The notes beneath the pieces are model-generated. The model was not told the origin of the DNA. It saw only the letters and a program-made list of their open reading frames with translations, and did no database searches. Positions 1 to 9,568 of a stretch of DNA of 37,152 nucleotides are shown piece by piece. Position numbers and translations under genes: made by a program. The stretch lies in NCBI GenBank assembly GCA_002351955.1, contig DEHO01000044.1:10719-47870 (forward strand). Reading direction: 5' to 3'. How positions within the stretch are numbered: the stretch's first letter is position 1; each line of letters starts with the position of its first letter. Origin of the DNA: Flavobacteriales bacterium UBA2798 (GTDB lineage: Bacteria; Bacteroidota; Bacteroidia; Flavobacteriales_D; UBA2798).

Positions 1-1468
1 GCGCCAGACCCAATCCCCACCCGCGTTTTTTGGTGGTGTAACCGGGCTCAAAAATTGTTTTAAAGTTTCCATGTGGAATTCCTTTTCCGGTATCGCTGAT
101 GTCGATCATTACCTTGTTGAGGTTGCTGCTGAATTGAATGGTTATTTTCCCCTCTGCCTCCATGGCATCAGTAGCATTTTTTATCAGGTTTTCTATTACC
201 CATTCAAACAAGGGGGCGTTGAGTTTAGCCATTACGGGAACAACCTCTTCGATGATATGAATTTCAACACGCGACGAAATACGGGGGCGTAAATACGAAA
301 CGGATTGCACAATGAGCTGCTGTACATCCGTTGATTCCAGCTTGCCTTCTGAACCAATCTTGGAGAAGCGGTCTGTTACCATTTGTAAGCGCTGAATATC
401 CTTATTCATCTCGCTTATGGTTTGAGAATCTACTCCCTGACCTTTTAAAATTTCCAGCCAGGCAATAAGCGAGGATAAAGGAGTCCCCAATTGATGAGCC
501 GTTTCTTTAGCCATTCCTGCCCAAACCTGATTCTGTTCTGCCCTTCGAAATGTGGAAAACAAAAGATAGCCTATAAGAATAAACAGTGAGATAATGAGCA
601 ATTGGATATAGGGAAACAAGCGCAATTGCCGCAAAACTTCAGAGTCGCGGTAGAAAATGTATCCGACTTCATTTTCATTCAGACGAACCATTATCGGCTC
701 GTTTTGCTTACTCATTTCAGCAATTAATTCATCTAATCTTCCGGGGGTTGCTATTTCTACAGAATCGAAATTGGTTTCAATAACTACTGTTTTAGTTGAA
801 TCTGTAAATATAACGGGGACCAGCGCCTGGTTTTTTACGAGTTCCTGACGAAATGTTTTGCTGAGCGAATCTTTTTTCTCTTCCAGCTCCGCAATTAATT
901 TTGATTCGCGGTAGTAAACGGTATTGATGGGTTTACCACGAAAATTGATAACAATAGGGGGATAGTTTCCTTTCCATTCATCTACCATTTTGTAGATGGT
1001 GTCTTCAAAAATTTTACGCGCCTCGTTGCGGTACCACACATCATCCTGATCAGGACGGGCGTTTTTCAGATTTTTTCGGATACTATCTTCACTGATGTCC
1101 AGATTAAGTGCTGAGGTGTATCGGCCTTTACTATCGGTTAGAATAACAGGAATGGTTTTATTTTCCTGTACGATTTCCATCGCAAAGGTGTAATCGTTCA
1201 GGTCTTTGCCAAGTTCCTGCATTGCCTTTGCCCAGCGACGCACGTTTTTTCTTTCGTCTTCACGAAGCTTATCGAATAGTTTACCTGTTACATACAATTG
1301 ATTCACCGAAGAACGAACAGCCTCCGACCATATTTTGACACGCAAACGCTCGTCTTCCCGGATCTTTCCAACTATTTTACTTGAATACCAAAGCGAAGCA
1401 CCTGTAAGAATAAGCGCAATAAATAATAATACAATCTTCCAGCGTTGCTTACGCGAATAGAGATTCAA
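1..1468 (-). CDS. Sensor histidine kinase, C-terminus cut by window edge
   Basis: This is a membrane-bound two-component kinase that autophosphorylates on histidine and passes the phosphate to an unseen response regulator. The frame is open for 489 codons and runs off the window. A first membrane segment spans about residues 10-27 (WKIVLLFIALILTGASLW). A long sensor region follows, then a second segment just before the kinase core (LLIISLFILIGYLLF). The H box is MAKETAHQLGTPLSSL with the phospho-accepting His near residue 325. The ATPase domain shows the N box (ENLIKNATDAME), the G1 box (DTGKGIP) and the G2 box GWGLGLA, where the window ends. No ATG lies near the start: an in-frame TAA lies five codons upstream, so TTG at 1468 is the best choice. 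It follows the AsmA-like gene by 33 bases and is probably co-transcribed with it. The family is certain; the stimulus is unknown. Confidence 0.93.
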   Translation of the reverse strand, partial: MNLYSRKQRWKIVLLFIALILTGASLWYSSKIVGKIREDERLRVKIWSEAVRSSVNQLYVTGKLFDKLREDERKNVRRWAKAMQELGKDLNDYTFAMEIVQENKTIPVILTDSKGRYTSALNLDISEDSIRKNLKNARPDQDDVWYRNEARKIFEDTIYKMVDEWKGNYPPIVINFRGKPINTVYYRESKLIAELEEKKDSLSKTFRQELVKNQALVPVIFTDSTKTVVIETNFDSVEIATPGRLDELIAEMSKQNEPIMVRLNENEVGYIFYRDSEVLRQLRLFPYIQLLIISLFILIGYLLFSTFRRAEQNQVWAGMAKETAHQLGTPLSSLIAWLEILKGQGVDSQTISEMNKDIQRLQMVTDRFSKIGSEGKLESTDVQQLIVQSVSYLRPRISSRVEIHIIEEVVPVMAKLNAPLFEWVIENLIKNATDAMEAEGKITIQFSSNLNKVMIDISDTGKGIPHGNFKTIFEPGYTTKKRGWGLGLA

Positions 1469-1501
1469 CGGATCAGTAGTTTATGATTACCAAGATAAGT
1501 A

Positions 1502-4228
1502 TTATTGTTCGTGCCGGAAACCGGTTTTTGAAGTGTCTTCCTGTACCCCAAGCTTCTTTTTAAACTTGTCCATCCTGTCTTTATTGTCCCGTTTGGTTTT
1601 ATCTTTATTCGGATCGGTTGGCTGGTCGGTTGGTTGATCCTGTTCCCACTCCAGCATGAACTTAACTTTTTGTTCAGGCGTTTCATTTATTTTTAGCGTG
1701 CTGTCTTTTTTATACAAGCCAAATTCCTGTTTTAAGATGGCTTTGATGTTTTGTTTTTCCGCCTGGTTGTATTCCTTGCGATCCTGTTTTCGTTCTTTGC
1801 TGTCGTTTTCGAATTGGGGATTGTTAATGTCGCCATACATATGAATATATACCCTGAAACCCGTACCATCGTCTTCGATGTATCCGTATTCGGTTTCTTC
1901 CATTTTGGTTTTTAGCTCTCTGAATCTGAAATTTATATGGTAGTCAATCGTATTATCAAAACCATGCTCGCCCCAAAAGCGAATACTCAGGGCTGACGAT
2001 TCTATTTCCATCTCCGGGATAATTACTTTTCCGTTTCTGATCTGGAGCGTATTTTTTAATTCAGAGAACCGGATGTGTGACAATCGTTTTTCCAGGTCAT
2101 CGATATTTTTGCCAAGGGCCATTTTGATTTTTTTGTCTTTCCGCATGTAATCGGAAACATCTTTCAGTGACTGCAATGCGATCAATTCTCCGTTGGTAAT
2201 TTGAATCTTTGCAATACTGATGATCTTTTTTTCGTTGATGCGCAGGGAGGAGTCTGTGATAAATCCAAATTCTACTGATGCGGATAACAGTCCTTTAATG
2301 TTTTCCTGTTTTACAACGTTCTGACCAAAATCCCGGAACAGCGTGAATGTTTCACGGATGTCCATTTCAGAAATATCTACTTTTCCTGTAATTCCAAGTT
2401 CTTTTGCATTGCTTCCGTCAACTTCAAGTTCTCCTGAACAGTGGCCTTTTGCAAACACCATGCTCAGGTTTTTCCCTTGGAAAACTTTATCTATCATCCG
2501 TAAGTTCCCTTTGATCTTACCTGCATTAAATGTGCTGTATTCGATCCTTCCTATAGTAGCATTGAGATTAAAATTGATATTATTCGGGAACTTAACATCA
2601 GTACCGGATGTTGCCGCATTGTTTTCCTTAAGCTCTTCGCTATTGTCAATAGCAAAAAGATCGTTAAGATCTGCCAGTTCAGAACGAAGATCTGCCAGTA
2701 TGGTTAGTTTTTCATTTCGAAGTAACAGGTACGGGACTAAATTTTCAAGTACGCCATCAATAGCGATGTCTGTTTTTCCGAGATGACCTTTCAGTCCCTC
2801 TACAAACGCATTATTGTTGCTGAGTGTAAATTTTCCATTTAGGTTTTTATAAGCAACATGATGATCGGTAAGTTTAAGGTTCATGTCCTTTACTGCTGCA
2901 CTTCCATTTGCCTTTTGTACATCCATGCTCCACTTTTCTGTTTCAGTGTCATGTGTGAACCGGGTTTCCAATCGGGCTGCTATTTGCAATCCACCGTCTG
3001 CCTTTTGCACTTCCTTAAATTTGAAAAATTGATGGAGTGTTGCGAGGTTAAAATTTCCTTTTAGGTCGGCGAATAAAAAAGGGCGCTCAAAATCACTAAG
3101 TTTTAGTTTGCCGCTAAACGAACCATCGCTGAATTTCCCGGATAATTCTTCGATCAGTAAGCGCTCTTTCTCATTTTTATTTTTGCTTTTGAAATCACCT
3201 TTGAAATTGAGATCGTACAATTTGATGCCGGTTGCTTTTTCACTTAGTTCCGCATTGCTGATGGTGAATGTTGCCGCAATATCCGGATCAGCTGAAGGTC
3301 CTTTTACGGACGACGCAAAATCCAATTTGCCTTTGGAGCGGTAGGCTTCCAGATCGTCCCCTAATAATTCAGGGAATGTTTTCAAAAGCGATTCGATGCG
3401 TATGTCTTTACCATTGATGGCCAGATCCAGTTGTGTTGCTTCCTTATCATCAATTGTACCTTCAATGCCAAAGCGCATGTCGCCCAGCAAAAGTTCTCCT
3501 GTGCTAATGGTGTGTATTTTGGCGTTTCGGTCCATATCGAAACCTACCTGTACTTCGGCGCTTTTGTTTTTTATAAGTGTGATGCCTCTGTTTTTAATAT
3601 GGCGGATGGTTCCTTTAAAGCCTGTTTTCATTGCGAAGGCTTTTTCCGTGAACTTGCCTTTTAGTTGCAGTTCATCAAGCAGAAATGCATGGTCCTGCTT
3701 ACCGGGCTTGTGAACGAAGCGAAGTTTGCTGTCTTTAAGAAACAAAAGCTCGAGATTAAAACCGAACCCTGTCGATTCCGATTTTGTTTCAGGCTCCTTC
3801 CATATTTCGTGATTGGCATTTCCGTTTTCATCGGTGTAATGGCGAATGTCGGCTTTAAGTGCGGTAATGTTTTTTACGCTGATATCATCCCCAAATAAAT
3901 CCCAAATCCCAAATTCGAGGTGCAGCTCTTTAGCGTACAAAAGAGTGTCGCGCAGCTTTTTTACATGTGGCGGATCCATGATGACTACATTGGTAAAGCG
4001 CAAGGAAGCGTTGGGAAAACGACTAAAAACATCGAGGTCGATGGACTCTACTCTTACTTCTGTGGTAAGGTATTGATTGAGATAGCTAATCGCATATCGT
4101 TTAATTTTTTCTTCAAAAACAACGATAAGTGAAACGAGAATGGCAACAATGCTTGCAAGAACCAATAGCGTATTCCGGGCCCATTTCCAGACCTTGCTGT
4201 ACCAACGCTTCTTCTTCTCCGGTTCCAT
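1502..4228 (-). CDS. AsmA-like inner-membrane/envelope protein
   Basis: The 908-residue protein has one N-terminal membrane segment (about residues 18-40, LLVLASIVAILVSLIVVF). A long beta-rich periplasmic region follows, starting with the typical AsmA pattern of a helix leading into VRVESIDLDVFSRFPNASL. The rest consists of many repeated amphipathic strands with the GxL and DLxGxF spacing seen in AsmA/YhdP/TamB-type bridge proteins. The C-terminal part (FWGEHGFDNTIDYHINFRF) matches the AsmA C-terminal region. The tail is unusually polar and rich in Lys, Asp and Gln. Members of this superfamily are thought to move or organise phospholipids between the two membranes. That role is inferred here from fold type, not from a specific match. 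It reads toward the histidine kinase gene and diverges from the Crp/Fnr gene. Confidence 0.85.
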   Translation of the reverse strand: MEPEKKKRWYSKVWKWARNTLLVLASIVAILVSLIVVFEEKIKRYAISYLNQYLTTEVRVESIDLDVFSRFPNASLRFTNVVIMDPPHVKKLRDTLLYAKELHLEFGIWDLFGDDISVKNITALKADIRHYTDENGNANHEIWKEPETKSESTGFGFNLELLFLKDSKLRFVHKPGKQDHAFLLDELQLKGKFTEKAFAMKTGFKGTIRHIKNRGITLIKNKSAEVQVGFDMDRNAKIHTISTGELLLGDMRFGIEGTIDDKEATQLDLAINGKDIRIESLLKTFPELLGDDLEAYRSKGKLDFASSVKGPSADPDIAATFTISNAELSEKATGIKLYDLNFKGDFKSKNKNEKERLLIEELSGKFSDGSFSGKLKLSDFERPFLFADLKGNFNLATLHQFFKFKEVQKADGGLQIAARLETRFTHDTETEKWSMDVQKANGSAAVKDMNLKLTDHHVAYKNLNGKFTLSNNNAFVEGLKGHLGKTDIAIDGVLENLVPYLLLRNEKLTILADLRSELADLNDLFAIDNSEELKENNAATSGTDVKFPNNINFNLNATIGRIEYSTFNAGKIKGNLRMIDKVFQGKNLSMVFAKGHCSGELEVDGSNAKELGITGKVDISEMDIRETFTLFRDFGQNVVKQENIKGLLSASVEFGFITDSSLRINEKKIISIAKIQITNGELIALQSLKDVSDYMRKDKKIKMALGKNIDDLEKRLSHIRFSELKNTLQIRNGKVIIPEMEIESSALSIRFWGEHGFDNTIDYHINFRFRELKTKMEETEYGYIEDDGTGFRVYIHMYGDINNPQFENDSKERKQDRKEYNQAEKQNIKAILKQEFGLYKKDSTLKINETPEQKVKFMLEWEQDQPTDQPTDPNKDKTKRDNKDRMDKFKKKLGVQEDTSKTGFRHEQ

Positions 4229-4357
4229 TCGACTGCAAGTTAGTCTGCAAGGACATGCAATACGATTCGCCCTAAATGCATTTATGCAAAGACGGATGTT
4301 AATACAGCATTACCTGAATACTAACGTAATGAGGGAGAAAATCGTATTTTGGTAACG

Positions 4358-4936
4358 ATGAAAAACAAACTTCGCCAACACCTGGAGAAGAGCACAGCGT
4401 TGACCGATAAGGAATGGGGTGTCTTATCCTCCCGATTACGGGAACAGTACTTGCAACGTTCTTCTATATTATCCTCAGCGGGAAGGCCGAGTGAAGCCAT
4501 GCATTTTGTTGTGAAAGGCTCGGTTCGATCCTTTATTAACAGGGACGAAGGTGAGATTACCTGGAACTTTTATTTTCCCGATGGAATAGCAACCGACTTC
4601 CAGAGTTTCCTCACAGGTGAGCCCAGTCCTTTGGATTTCGAAACCCTTGAAGACACTTTATTGATCACGCTTGATAAGCAATCTTTGCCTGACATGTACA
4701 AAGAAGCGCCTGAGTTGATTCGTTTTGAGAATCTTTTTGCACGGCGGGCATTTCTGGATATGCGTCAGCGCATGGAGTCCTTTCTTCTTCAATCTGCCGA
4801 AGAGCGCTATTTGAATTTTCTGAACCGTCATCCCGATATTGTAAGCAGTCTTCCGGGTAGTTATATCGCAACTTACCTTGGATTAACTCCGCAAAGTCTC
4901 AGCCGTATTAAACGAAGACTTTTTAAGGGGAAATAA
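4358..4936 (+). CDS. Crp/Fnr family transcriptional regulator
   Basis: The 192-residue protein has an N-terminal cyclic-nucleotide-binding-type beta barrel (about 30-120, with the turn VVKGSVRSFIN). A dimer helix (ARRAFLDMRQRMESFLLQSA) and a short C-terminal helix-turn-helix (GSYIATYLGLTPQSLSRIKR) follow. This is the usual architecture of Bacteroidota Crp-like regulators. The canonical cAMP-contact residues are not obvious, so the ligand is unknown. The ATG at 4358 is chosen over a TTG nine bases upstream, because that TTG belongs to a TATTTTG element at 4345-4351. The gene is divergent from the AsmA-like gene and converges with the flavoprotein gene, with only 6 bases between stop codons. 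Confidence 0.9.
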   Translation: MKNKLRQHLEKSTALTDKEWGVLSSRLREQYLQRSSILSSAGRPSEAMHFVVKGSVRSFINRDEGEITWNFYFPDGIATDFQSFLTGEPSPLDFETLEDTLLITLDKQSLPDMYKEAPELIRFENLFARRAFLDMRQRMESFLLQSAEERYLNFLNRHPDIVSSLPGSYIATYLGLTPQSLSRIKRRLFKGK

Positions 4937-4942
4937 ATTTTT

Positions 4943-6148
4943 CTAAAGGCTCTTAGCAGCGATGAACGAGGTTGTCCATGCCGCCTGAAAGTTGAACCCA
5001 CCGGTGATGGCATCGATGTTCAATATTTCTCCGGCAAAGAACAAACCGGGAAACAGTTTGCTTTCCATGGTCTTCATGTTTACTTCCGCAAGATCAATTC
5101 CGCCGGCGGTTACAAATTCGTCTTTAAACGTGCTTTTTCCTTCGAGCTGAAATTCTGCAGCACTAATTTCTTTTGCCAAAAGTTCAATTTGTTTATTGGA
5201 TAGCGAAGCCCATTTGATGTCGGTTATGGAACAATAATCACAAATTGTTTTCCAAAGTCGTTGCGGGATTTCGTACAGGGGTGATGCGCTGCATATTTTT
5301 TTACCCTCGTTGTCGCGCAAGGTGCGAAGCTCTGCTAATGTTTCTTTTTGAGTTTGACCATTCCAGCTGATCATAAATGTGCAGGAATAGTTTTTTTCAG
5401 CCAGCCAGTTCGCTCCCCAGGCAGAGGAACGCAGAACGGCAGGACCGCTAAATCCCCAATGTGTAATTAGCAAGGGGCCTTCTGTCTCGATTGTACTTCC
5501 AACAATCCGCACAATTGCATGGGGAACGGAAATTCCAGGCAATGTAGCTATTCGCGGATCTTTACAGTTGAAAGTGAAAAGTGAAGGAACAGGGTCGATA
5601 ATGGTGTGACCCAATTTGCGCAGAAGTTCCCATACCTGTATACTACTACCTGCTGTGAGAAGTATTTTGTCGGCAGCAATGGTTTCGTTTTCTGTTTTTA
5701 CAATCCATTTCTCGTTTTCCCTGTGAAGGGAATGAATACCACATTGAGTACGAATTTGTATTCCTGATTTTTGTGCTTCTGAAAGAAAACAATCGATTAT
5801 GGTTTGTGATGAATTGCTTTGAGGAAACATCCGGTTGTCGCTTTCGGTTTTTAATTCAACACCGCGCTCACTAAACCATGCAACCGTATCTCCTGTCATG
5901 AACTGATGAAAGGGGCCAAGCAATTCTTTTTCTCCTCTGGGGTAAAAGCGAACCAACTCATTCGGATCGAAGCATGCGTGGGTAACATTGCATCTACCGC
6001 CACCTGAAACTTTTACTTTACCCAGTAATTGTGTTCCTTTTTCAAGGATCAGAATCTCAGCGCCCGGATGAAAGGCAGCGGCATTTATGGCACCGAAAAA
6101 CCCTGCGGCTCCTCCACCTATTACAACGATTTTTTTGTTCTCTTTCAT
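4943..6148 (-). CDS. BaiN/HI0933-type FAD-dependent flavoprotein
   Basis: This 401-residue NAD(P)/FAD-dependent oxidoreductase belongs to the HI0933/YhiN/BaiN family. The N-terminus carries the Rossmann FAD-binding motif VVIGGGAAGFFGA. It is followed by the family signature KVSGGGRCNVTH near residue 50 and the C-terminal FAD motif FFAGEILNIDAITGGFNFQ. Length is typical of the family. BaiN acts on bile-acid intermediates in Clostridium, but most members have no known substrate and none should be assumed here. The ATG at 6148 is used, since the upstream in-frame TTG codons have no support. The upstream OmpA-domain gene ends 13 bases before this start, so the two are probably one transcript. Confidence 0.92.
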   Translation of the reverse strand: MKENKKIVVIGGGAAGFFGAINAAAFHPGAEILILEKGTQLLGKVKVSGGGRCNVTHACFDPNELVRFYPRGEKELLGPFHQFMTGDTVAWFSERGVELKTESDNRMFPQSNSSQTIIDCFLSEAQKSGIQIRTQCGIHSLHRENEKWIVKTENETIAADKILLTAGSSIQVWELLRKLGHTIIDPVPSLFTFNCKDPRIATLPGISVPHAIVRIVGSTIETEGPLLITHWGFSGPAVLRSSAWGANWLAEKNYSCTFMISWNGQTQKETLAELRTLRDNEGKKICSASPLYEIPQRLWKTICDYCSITDIKWASLSNKQIELLAKEISAAEFQLEGKSTFKDEFVTAGGIDLAEVNMKTMESKLFPGLFFAGEILNIDAITGGFNFQAAWTTSFIAAKSL

Positions 6149-6161
6149 AAACAACAAAGCA

Positions 6162-7328
6162 TTATCTCAAATCCTTTTTACGAATAGTCCATGCTTTTTT
6201 TCGCTTCGACCATACCAGGTTTTCGTGTTTTATCAGGTATACCTTGTTTTTTTTCTCCTCCGAAGTGTAAATGTAAAATACAGGTGTTAGGGCAGAGCTG
6301 TATGGCTTTATTATGTAGTGTTTAGGGGTAATGAAATTACCATCCGGTGCGAACCTGTACATGCGTTGGATACTGTCGTTTTGGTAAACCAGAAATATAC
6401 TATCCACATCGACATCCATATTGAGCTGAATTTCCTCAAGGGGTTCTGTTAATTTTTGATTTTGTTTACCCAGTGCATACGATTTTAGTTGGGTACAAAG
6501 TATTCCGGTATAGGGGGTGCCTTGGTAAATCAACGGGAACGGTTTCCGTTCAATGGCGCTCCACCGTTTACTGCGTTTATAATCATTCTCCTCGAACCAT
6601 TGCATGCCTGAATAATATTCGCTTGCAGGAAGTAATAGTTCAAAAGCAGTTCTGGTTGAAAAAACTTCAGTTGGGTTTGTCAACTTCAGAAACAATGCCA
6701 GATCGACCGGACGATCTGCTGTGGAGAGAGAAGAGAATGACTGATTAATAAATTCCGAAAAAAGAGGTTCTCCTTGAAATAGGGTAATGCGAATTAATGC
6801 AGCAACTTCAGGTTGGATACAACCAGGAGGAAACCGCAGAATTATTCCCTGCGGAGAACCGATTGTTATGGTGTCCTGGTTGTAGTTTGTTCCCTGAAGA
6901 GAATAGGAAAACACATTGGATTTCCGCGTTTGGGAAACGGCCGGACCAATTTTTATCTCTACCCTGCGGTTTATTGCGCGTCCGGATAAAGTGGAGTTAT
7001 TCCCCACCGGTTCATTCGCCCCAAAGACACCCAGGTGAATTTTATCTGAGGGAACTCCGGCTTTTCGGAGAACATCAGCAACAGCTCTGGCCCGTTGTTC
7101 CGATAGCCGCATATTACTTAACGAATCTTTTTGATTGTCGGTATGACCAATCACCAATAATCGCTTTCCATCCGGCATGTGCAATCCATTTTGCCAAAGT
7201 GATGCAATATCCGCAATGAGCGTTGGCGTTAGTTCATAGCTGTCGGGAGCGAACCAAATGGTTTTCACCAATGAATCCTGAGCATGAACCAGACGCAGCA
7301 GCAAAAGGCTAAGGAAAAGAAATCGCAT
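6162..7328 (-). CDS. Exported OmpA-domain protein with unknown C-terminal domain
   Basis: The 388-residue protein has a signal peptide (MRFLFLSLLLLRLVHAQ) without a lipobox cysteine. An OmpA/MotB-like peptidoglycan-binding domain follows at about residues 20-127. The two diaminopimelate-contact residues are visible as Asp64 (GHTDN) and Arg79 (SEQRAR), with the same 15-residue spacing as E. coli OmpA Asp271/Arg286. The domain ends with RAINRRVEIKI. The remaining 260 residues are beta-rich and I do not recognise them. The usual OmpA order is reversed, with the peptidoglycan-binding part first. A likely role is anchoring an envelope structure to the cell wall. A TAnnTTT-type -7 element (TATTTTTA, 7332-7339) ends only 3 bases before the ATG. 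Confidence 0.85.
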   Translation of the reverse strand: MRFLFLSLLLLRLVHAQDSLVKTIWFAPDSYELTPTLIADIASLWQNGLHMPDGKRLLVIGHTDNQKDSLSNMRLSEQRARAVADVLRKAGVPSDKIHLGVFGANEPVGNNSTLSGRAINRRVEIKIGPAVSQTRKSNVFSYSLQGTNYNQDTITIGSPQGIILRFPPGCIQPEVAALIRITLFQGEPLFSEFINQSFSSLSTADRPVDLALFLKLTNPTEVFSTRTAFELLLPASEYYSGMQWFEENDYKRSKRWSAIERKPFPLIYQGTPYTGILCTQLKSYALGKQNQKLTEPLEEIQLNMDVDVDSIFLVYQNDSIQRMYRFAPDGNFITPKHYIIKPYSSALTPVFYIYTSEEKKNKVYLIKHENLVWSKRKKAWTIRKKDLR

Positions 7329-7429
7329 AGGTAAAAATACGCACTATTTTCATTGATAAAGGGTTATTGCGTACTTCCTTCTTTCAGGAAAAGACACGAA
7401 AAACGTATTTTGCAGAAAAAAATCAGTTT

Positions 7430-9568
7430 ATGAATAAGCTCTTTCTTTTTCTTCTGTTTGTCGTTGCACAATCGCATGCTCAGCGTAACCTTTCCATTCA
7501 GGAAGCAATTCCCGGATCCGATTCCTACCGTTCGGTTGAGCGATTGAAGAATTTAAAGTTTACTGCTGTTTCCGGATTTGTTTCCTGGGAGCGAAAAGAT
7601 AATCCTGCAATAATGCTCACCGATTTGTCAGGCAAGCAGATGGAATTATTGTTATTGGAAGACTATAAAAAAGCGCTGATACAAGCAGGGCAACGAGGAC
7701 CAAAGGGACTACCAAATCCGCAATGGAAAAGTGCTGTGCTTTTTGATTTTTATCTCGACGGGAAGAAATGGGAGTTTGATGTAAAAAAGAAACAGGCCAG
7801 ACCATCAACGGATACCGCTCGGTTGGTTTACCACGAAAACGAAGAGCACTCATCAATTCCAACACTGTTTGCATATACAAAGGAGAACAATATTGTTTTG
7901 CACAACAACGGTAGGGAGACGCAGATAACTACCGACGGGAACTCCAATCTCATTTATGGGCACGCCGTTCACCGCAATGAGTTTGGAATTGAAAAGGGCT
8001 TGTTTTTTTCTCCGAAATCCGGTTTTTTGGCTTTTTACCGAATGGATCAAAGCATGGTTAGTGATTACCCCATTATTAATTGGCTGGAGCGACCGGCAAA
8101 AAATGAAAACATTAAATATCCTTTTGCCGGAGATAAAAGCCACCACGTGAAACTCGGAATCTATGACATAAAAAAGGGAACAACCATTTATGTCAATACA
8201 GGTGGCGACCCCGAACAGTATTTAACAAATGTTTGCTGGTCGCCTGATGAACAGCGAATTTTCATTGCCCTTGTAAACAGAGATCAGAATGAAATGAATC
8301 TGAACGAGTATGATGCGCAAACCGGAGCATTTATCAGAACCTTGTTTTCTGAAAAGGACGATAAATATATTGAGCCGCTTCACCCAATGGTATTTCTGAA
8401 GAATGATCCCACAAAATTTATCTGGCAAAGTAATCGGGATGGATTTAAGCATTTGTATTTGTACAACATCAGCGGTAAAATGATTCGACAACTCACTCTC
8501 GGCAAATGGGAAATCAAAGATCACAATGGTTTCGATGCTTCCGGTAAAAATTATTTTTTCCATGCCAATATGACTTCGCCTATCGATCAGAATTTTTGTC
8601 GGGTAGAACTGGCAAGTGGAAAAGTGGTAAATCTTACTCCGAGATCCGGATTCCATCGTTGTGTTCCGGATGCGTCGCGCACTTGGTTTATCGATCATTT
8701 TTCGGATGCATCCACACCGGGAATTGCTTACCGTACAGAGGTAAAATCAGGGAAAAGCACGGAGCTGTTCCGTTCACCGGATCCAATTGCTGATGTAAAT
8801 AAGGCAACACTTCAGATGTTTACCATTCCCAATGAAGAAGGAACCCCGCTTTATTGCAGAATGTTTCTGCCTCCGGGATTCGATGCCACAAAAAAATATC
8901 CGACAGTTGTTTACCTCTATAATGGACCGCATTCGCAATTGGTGACCAATTCCTATATGGGCGGTGCAGATATGTGGTACCAATACATGGCCCAGTGTGG
9001 ATTTATCATGTTCACCCTCGATGGAAGAGGAACTAGTCACCGAGGGAAAGCTTTTGAACAAGCGATTCACCGAAGATTAGGTGAAGTGGAGATGAAGGAT
9101 CAGTTATCCGGAGTGAATTGGCTTAAGTCGAATTCGTATGTTGATGCCAATCGTATTGGAGTTCATGGATGGAGTTATGGTGGCTTCATGACCACTTCAC
9201 TTATGACCCGTTATGCAGGTGTATTCAAAGCTGGTGTTGCAGGTGGACCTGTAATTGATTGGAGTTTGTATGAGATCATGTATGGTGAGCGGTATATGGA
9301 TTCCCCTCTTGAAAATAAGTCCGGTTATGAAGAGAATAATCTATTGAATCATATTTCGAAACTGAAAGGCAGATTATTGGTAATACACGGTGCCGACGAT
9401 GATGTTGTTGTCTGGCAACATAGTTTAAAGCTTCTTCACAAATCAGTAGAAGCCGGAGTACATATTGATTATTATGTTTATCCCGGACACAAGCATAATG
9501 TTCGCGGACCTGAGCGGGTGCACCTGATGGAAAAGATCAGTAACTATTTTATTGAGCAGTTGAACTGA
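7430..9568 (+). CDS. Secreted dipeptidyl peptidase IV (S9B family)
   Basis: The 712-residue serine exopeptidase removes X-Pro or X-Ala dipeptides from peptide N-termini, probably in the periplasm or at the cell surface. It has a signal peptide (MNKLFLFLLFVVAQSHAQ), then a DPP4 beta-propeller (about 60-450). The C-terminal alpha/beta hydrolase contains nucleophile Ser582 in HGWSYGGFMT, the acid Asp in HGADDDVV (about 657) and His689 in YPGHKHNV. All three catalytic residues are present and length is normal. The ATG at 7430 is selected because it begins the signal peptide; the frame is open further upstream without a plausible start. A TATTTTG element lies at 7405-7411. The gene converges on the lipoprotein gene with no gap between stop codons. 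Confidence 0.95.
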   Translation: MNKLFLFLLFVVAQSHAQRNLSIQEAIPGSDSYRSVERLKNLKFTAVSGFVSWERKDNPAIMLTDLSGKQMELLLLEDYKKALIQAGQRGPKGLPNPQWKSAVLFDFYLDGKKWEFDVKKKQARPSTDTARLVYHENEEHSSIPTLFAYTKENNIVLHNNGRETQITTDGNSNLIYGHAVHRNEFGIEKGLFFSPKSGFLAFYRMDQSMVSDYPIINWLERPAKNENIKYPFAGDKSHHVKLGIYDIKKGTTIYVNTGGDPEQYLTNVCWSPDEQRIFIALVNRDQNEMNLNEYDAQTGAFIRTLFSEKDDKYIEPLHPMVFLKNDPTKFIWQSNRDGFKHLYLYNISGKMIRQLTLGKWEIKDHNGFDASGKNYFFHANMTSPIDQNFCRVELASGKVVNLTPRSGFHRCVPDASRTWFIDHFSDASTPGIAYRTEVKSGKSTELFRSPDPIADVNKATLQMFTIPNEEGTPLYCRMFLPPGFDATKKYPTVVYLYNGPHSQLVTNSYMGGADMWYQYMAQCGFIMFTLDGRGTSHRGKAFEQAIHRRLGEVEMKDQLSGVNWLKSNSYVDANRIGVHGWSYGGFMTTSLMTRYAGVFKAGVAGGPVIDWSLYEIMYGERYMDSPLENKSGYEENNLLNHISKLKGRLLVIHGADDDVVVWQHSLKLLHKSVEAGVHIDYYVYPGHKHNVRGPERVHLMEKISNYFIEQLN

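Noticed and set aside
71..848. Short plus-strand open frames (73 and 63 residues) at the left edge
   Set aside because: They are antisense shadows of the histidine kinase, whose minus-strand frame is open throughout with all kinase boxes.
4233..4251. Direct repeat CTGCAAG with a 12-bp period upstream of the AsmA-like gene
   Set aside because: Seven bases repeated once in an A/T-rich 129-base gap can occur by chance, there is no second site for comparison, and it does not match the Crp-type palindrome.
5893..5905. A near match to the LytTR repeat (AGTTCATGAC on the minus strand)
   Set aside because: It lies inside the flavoprotein coding region and has no second copy 21 bases away, so it is unlikely to be an operator.
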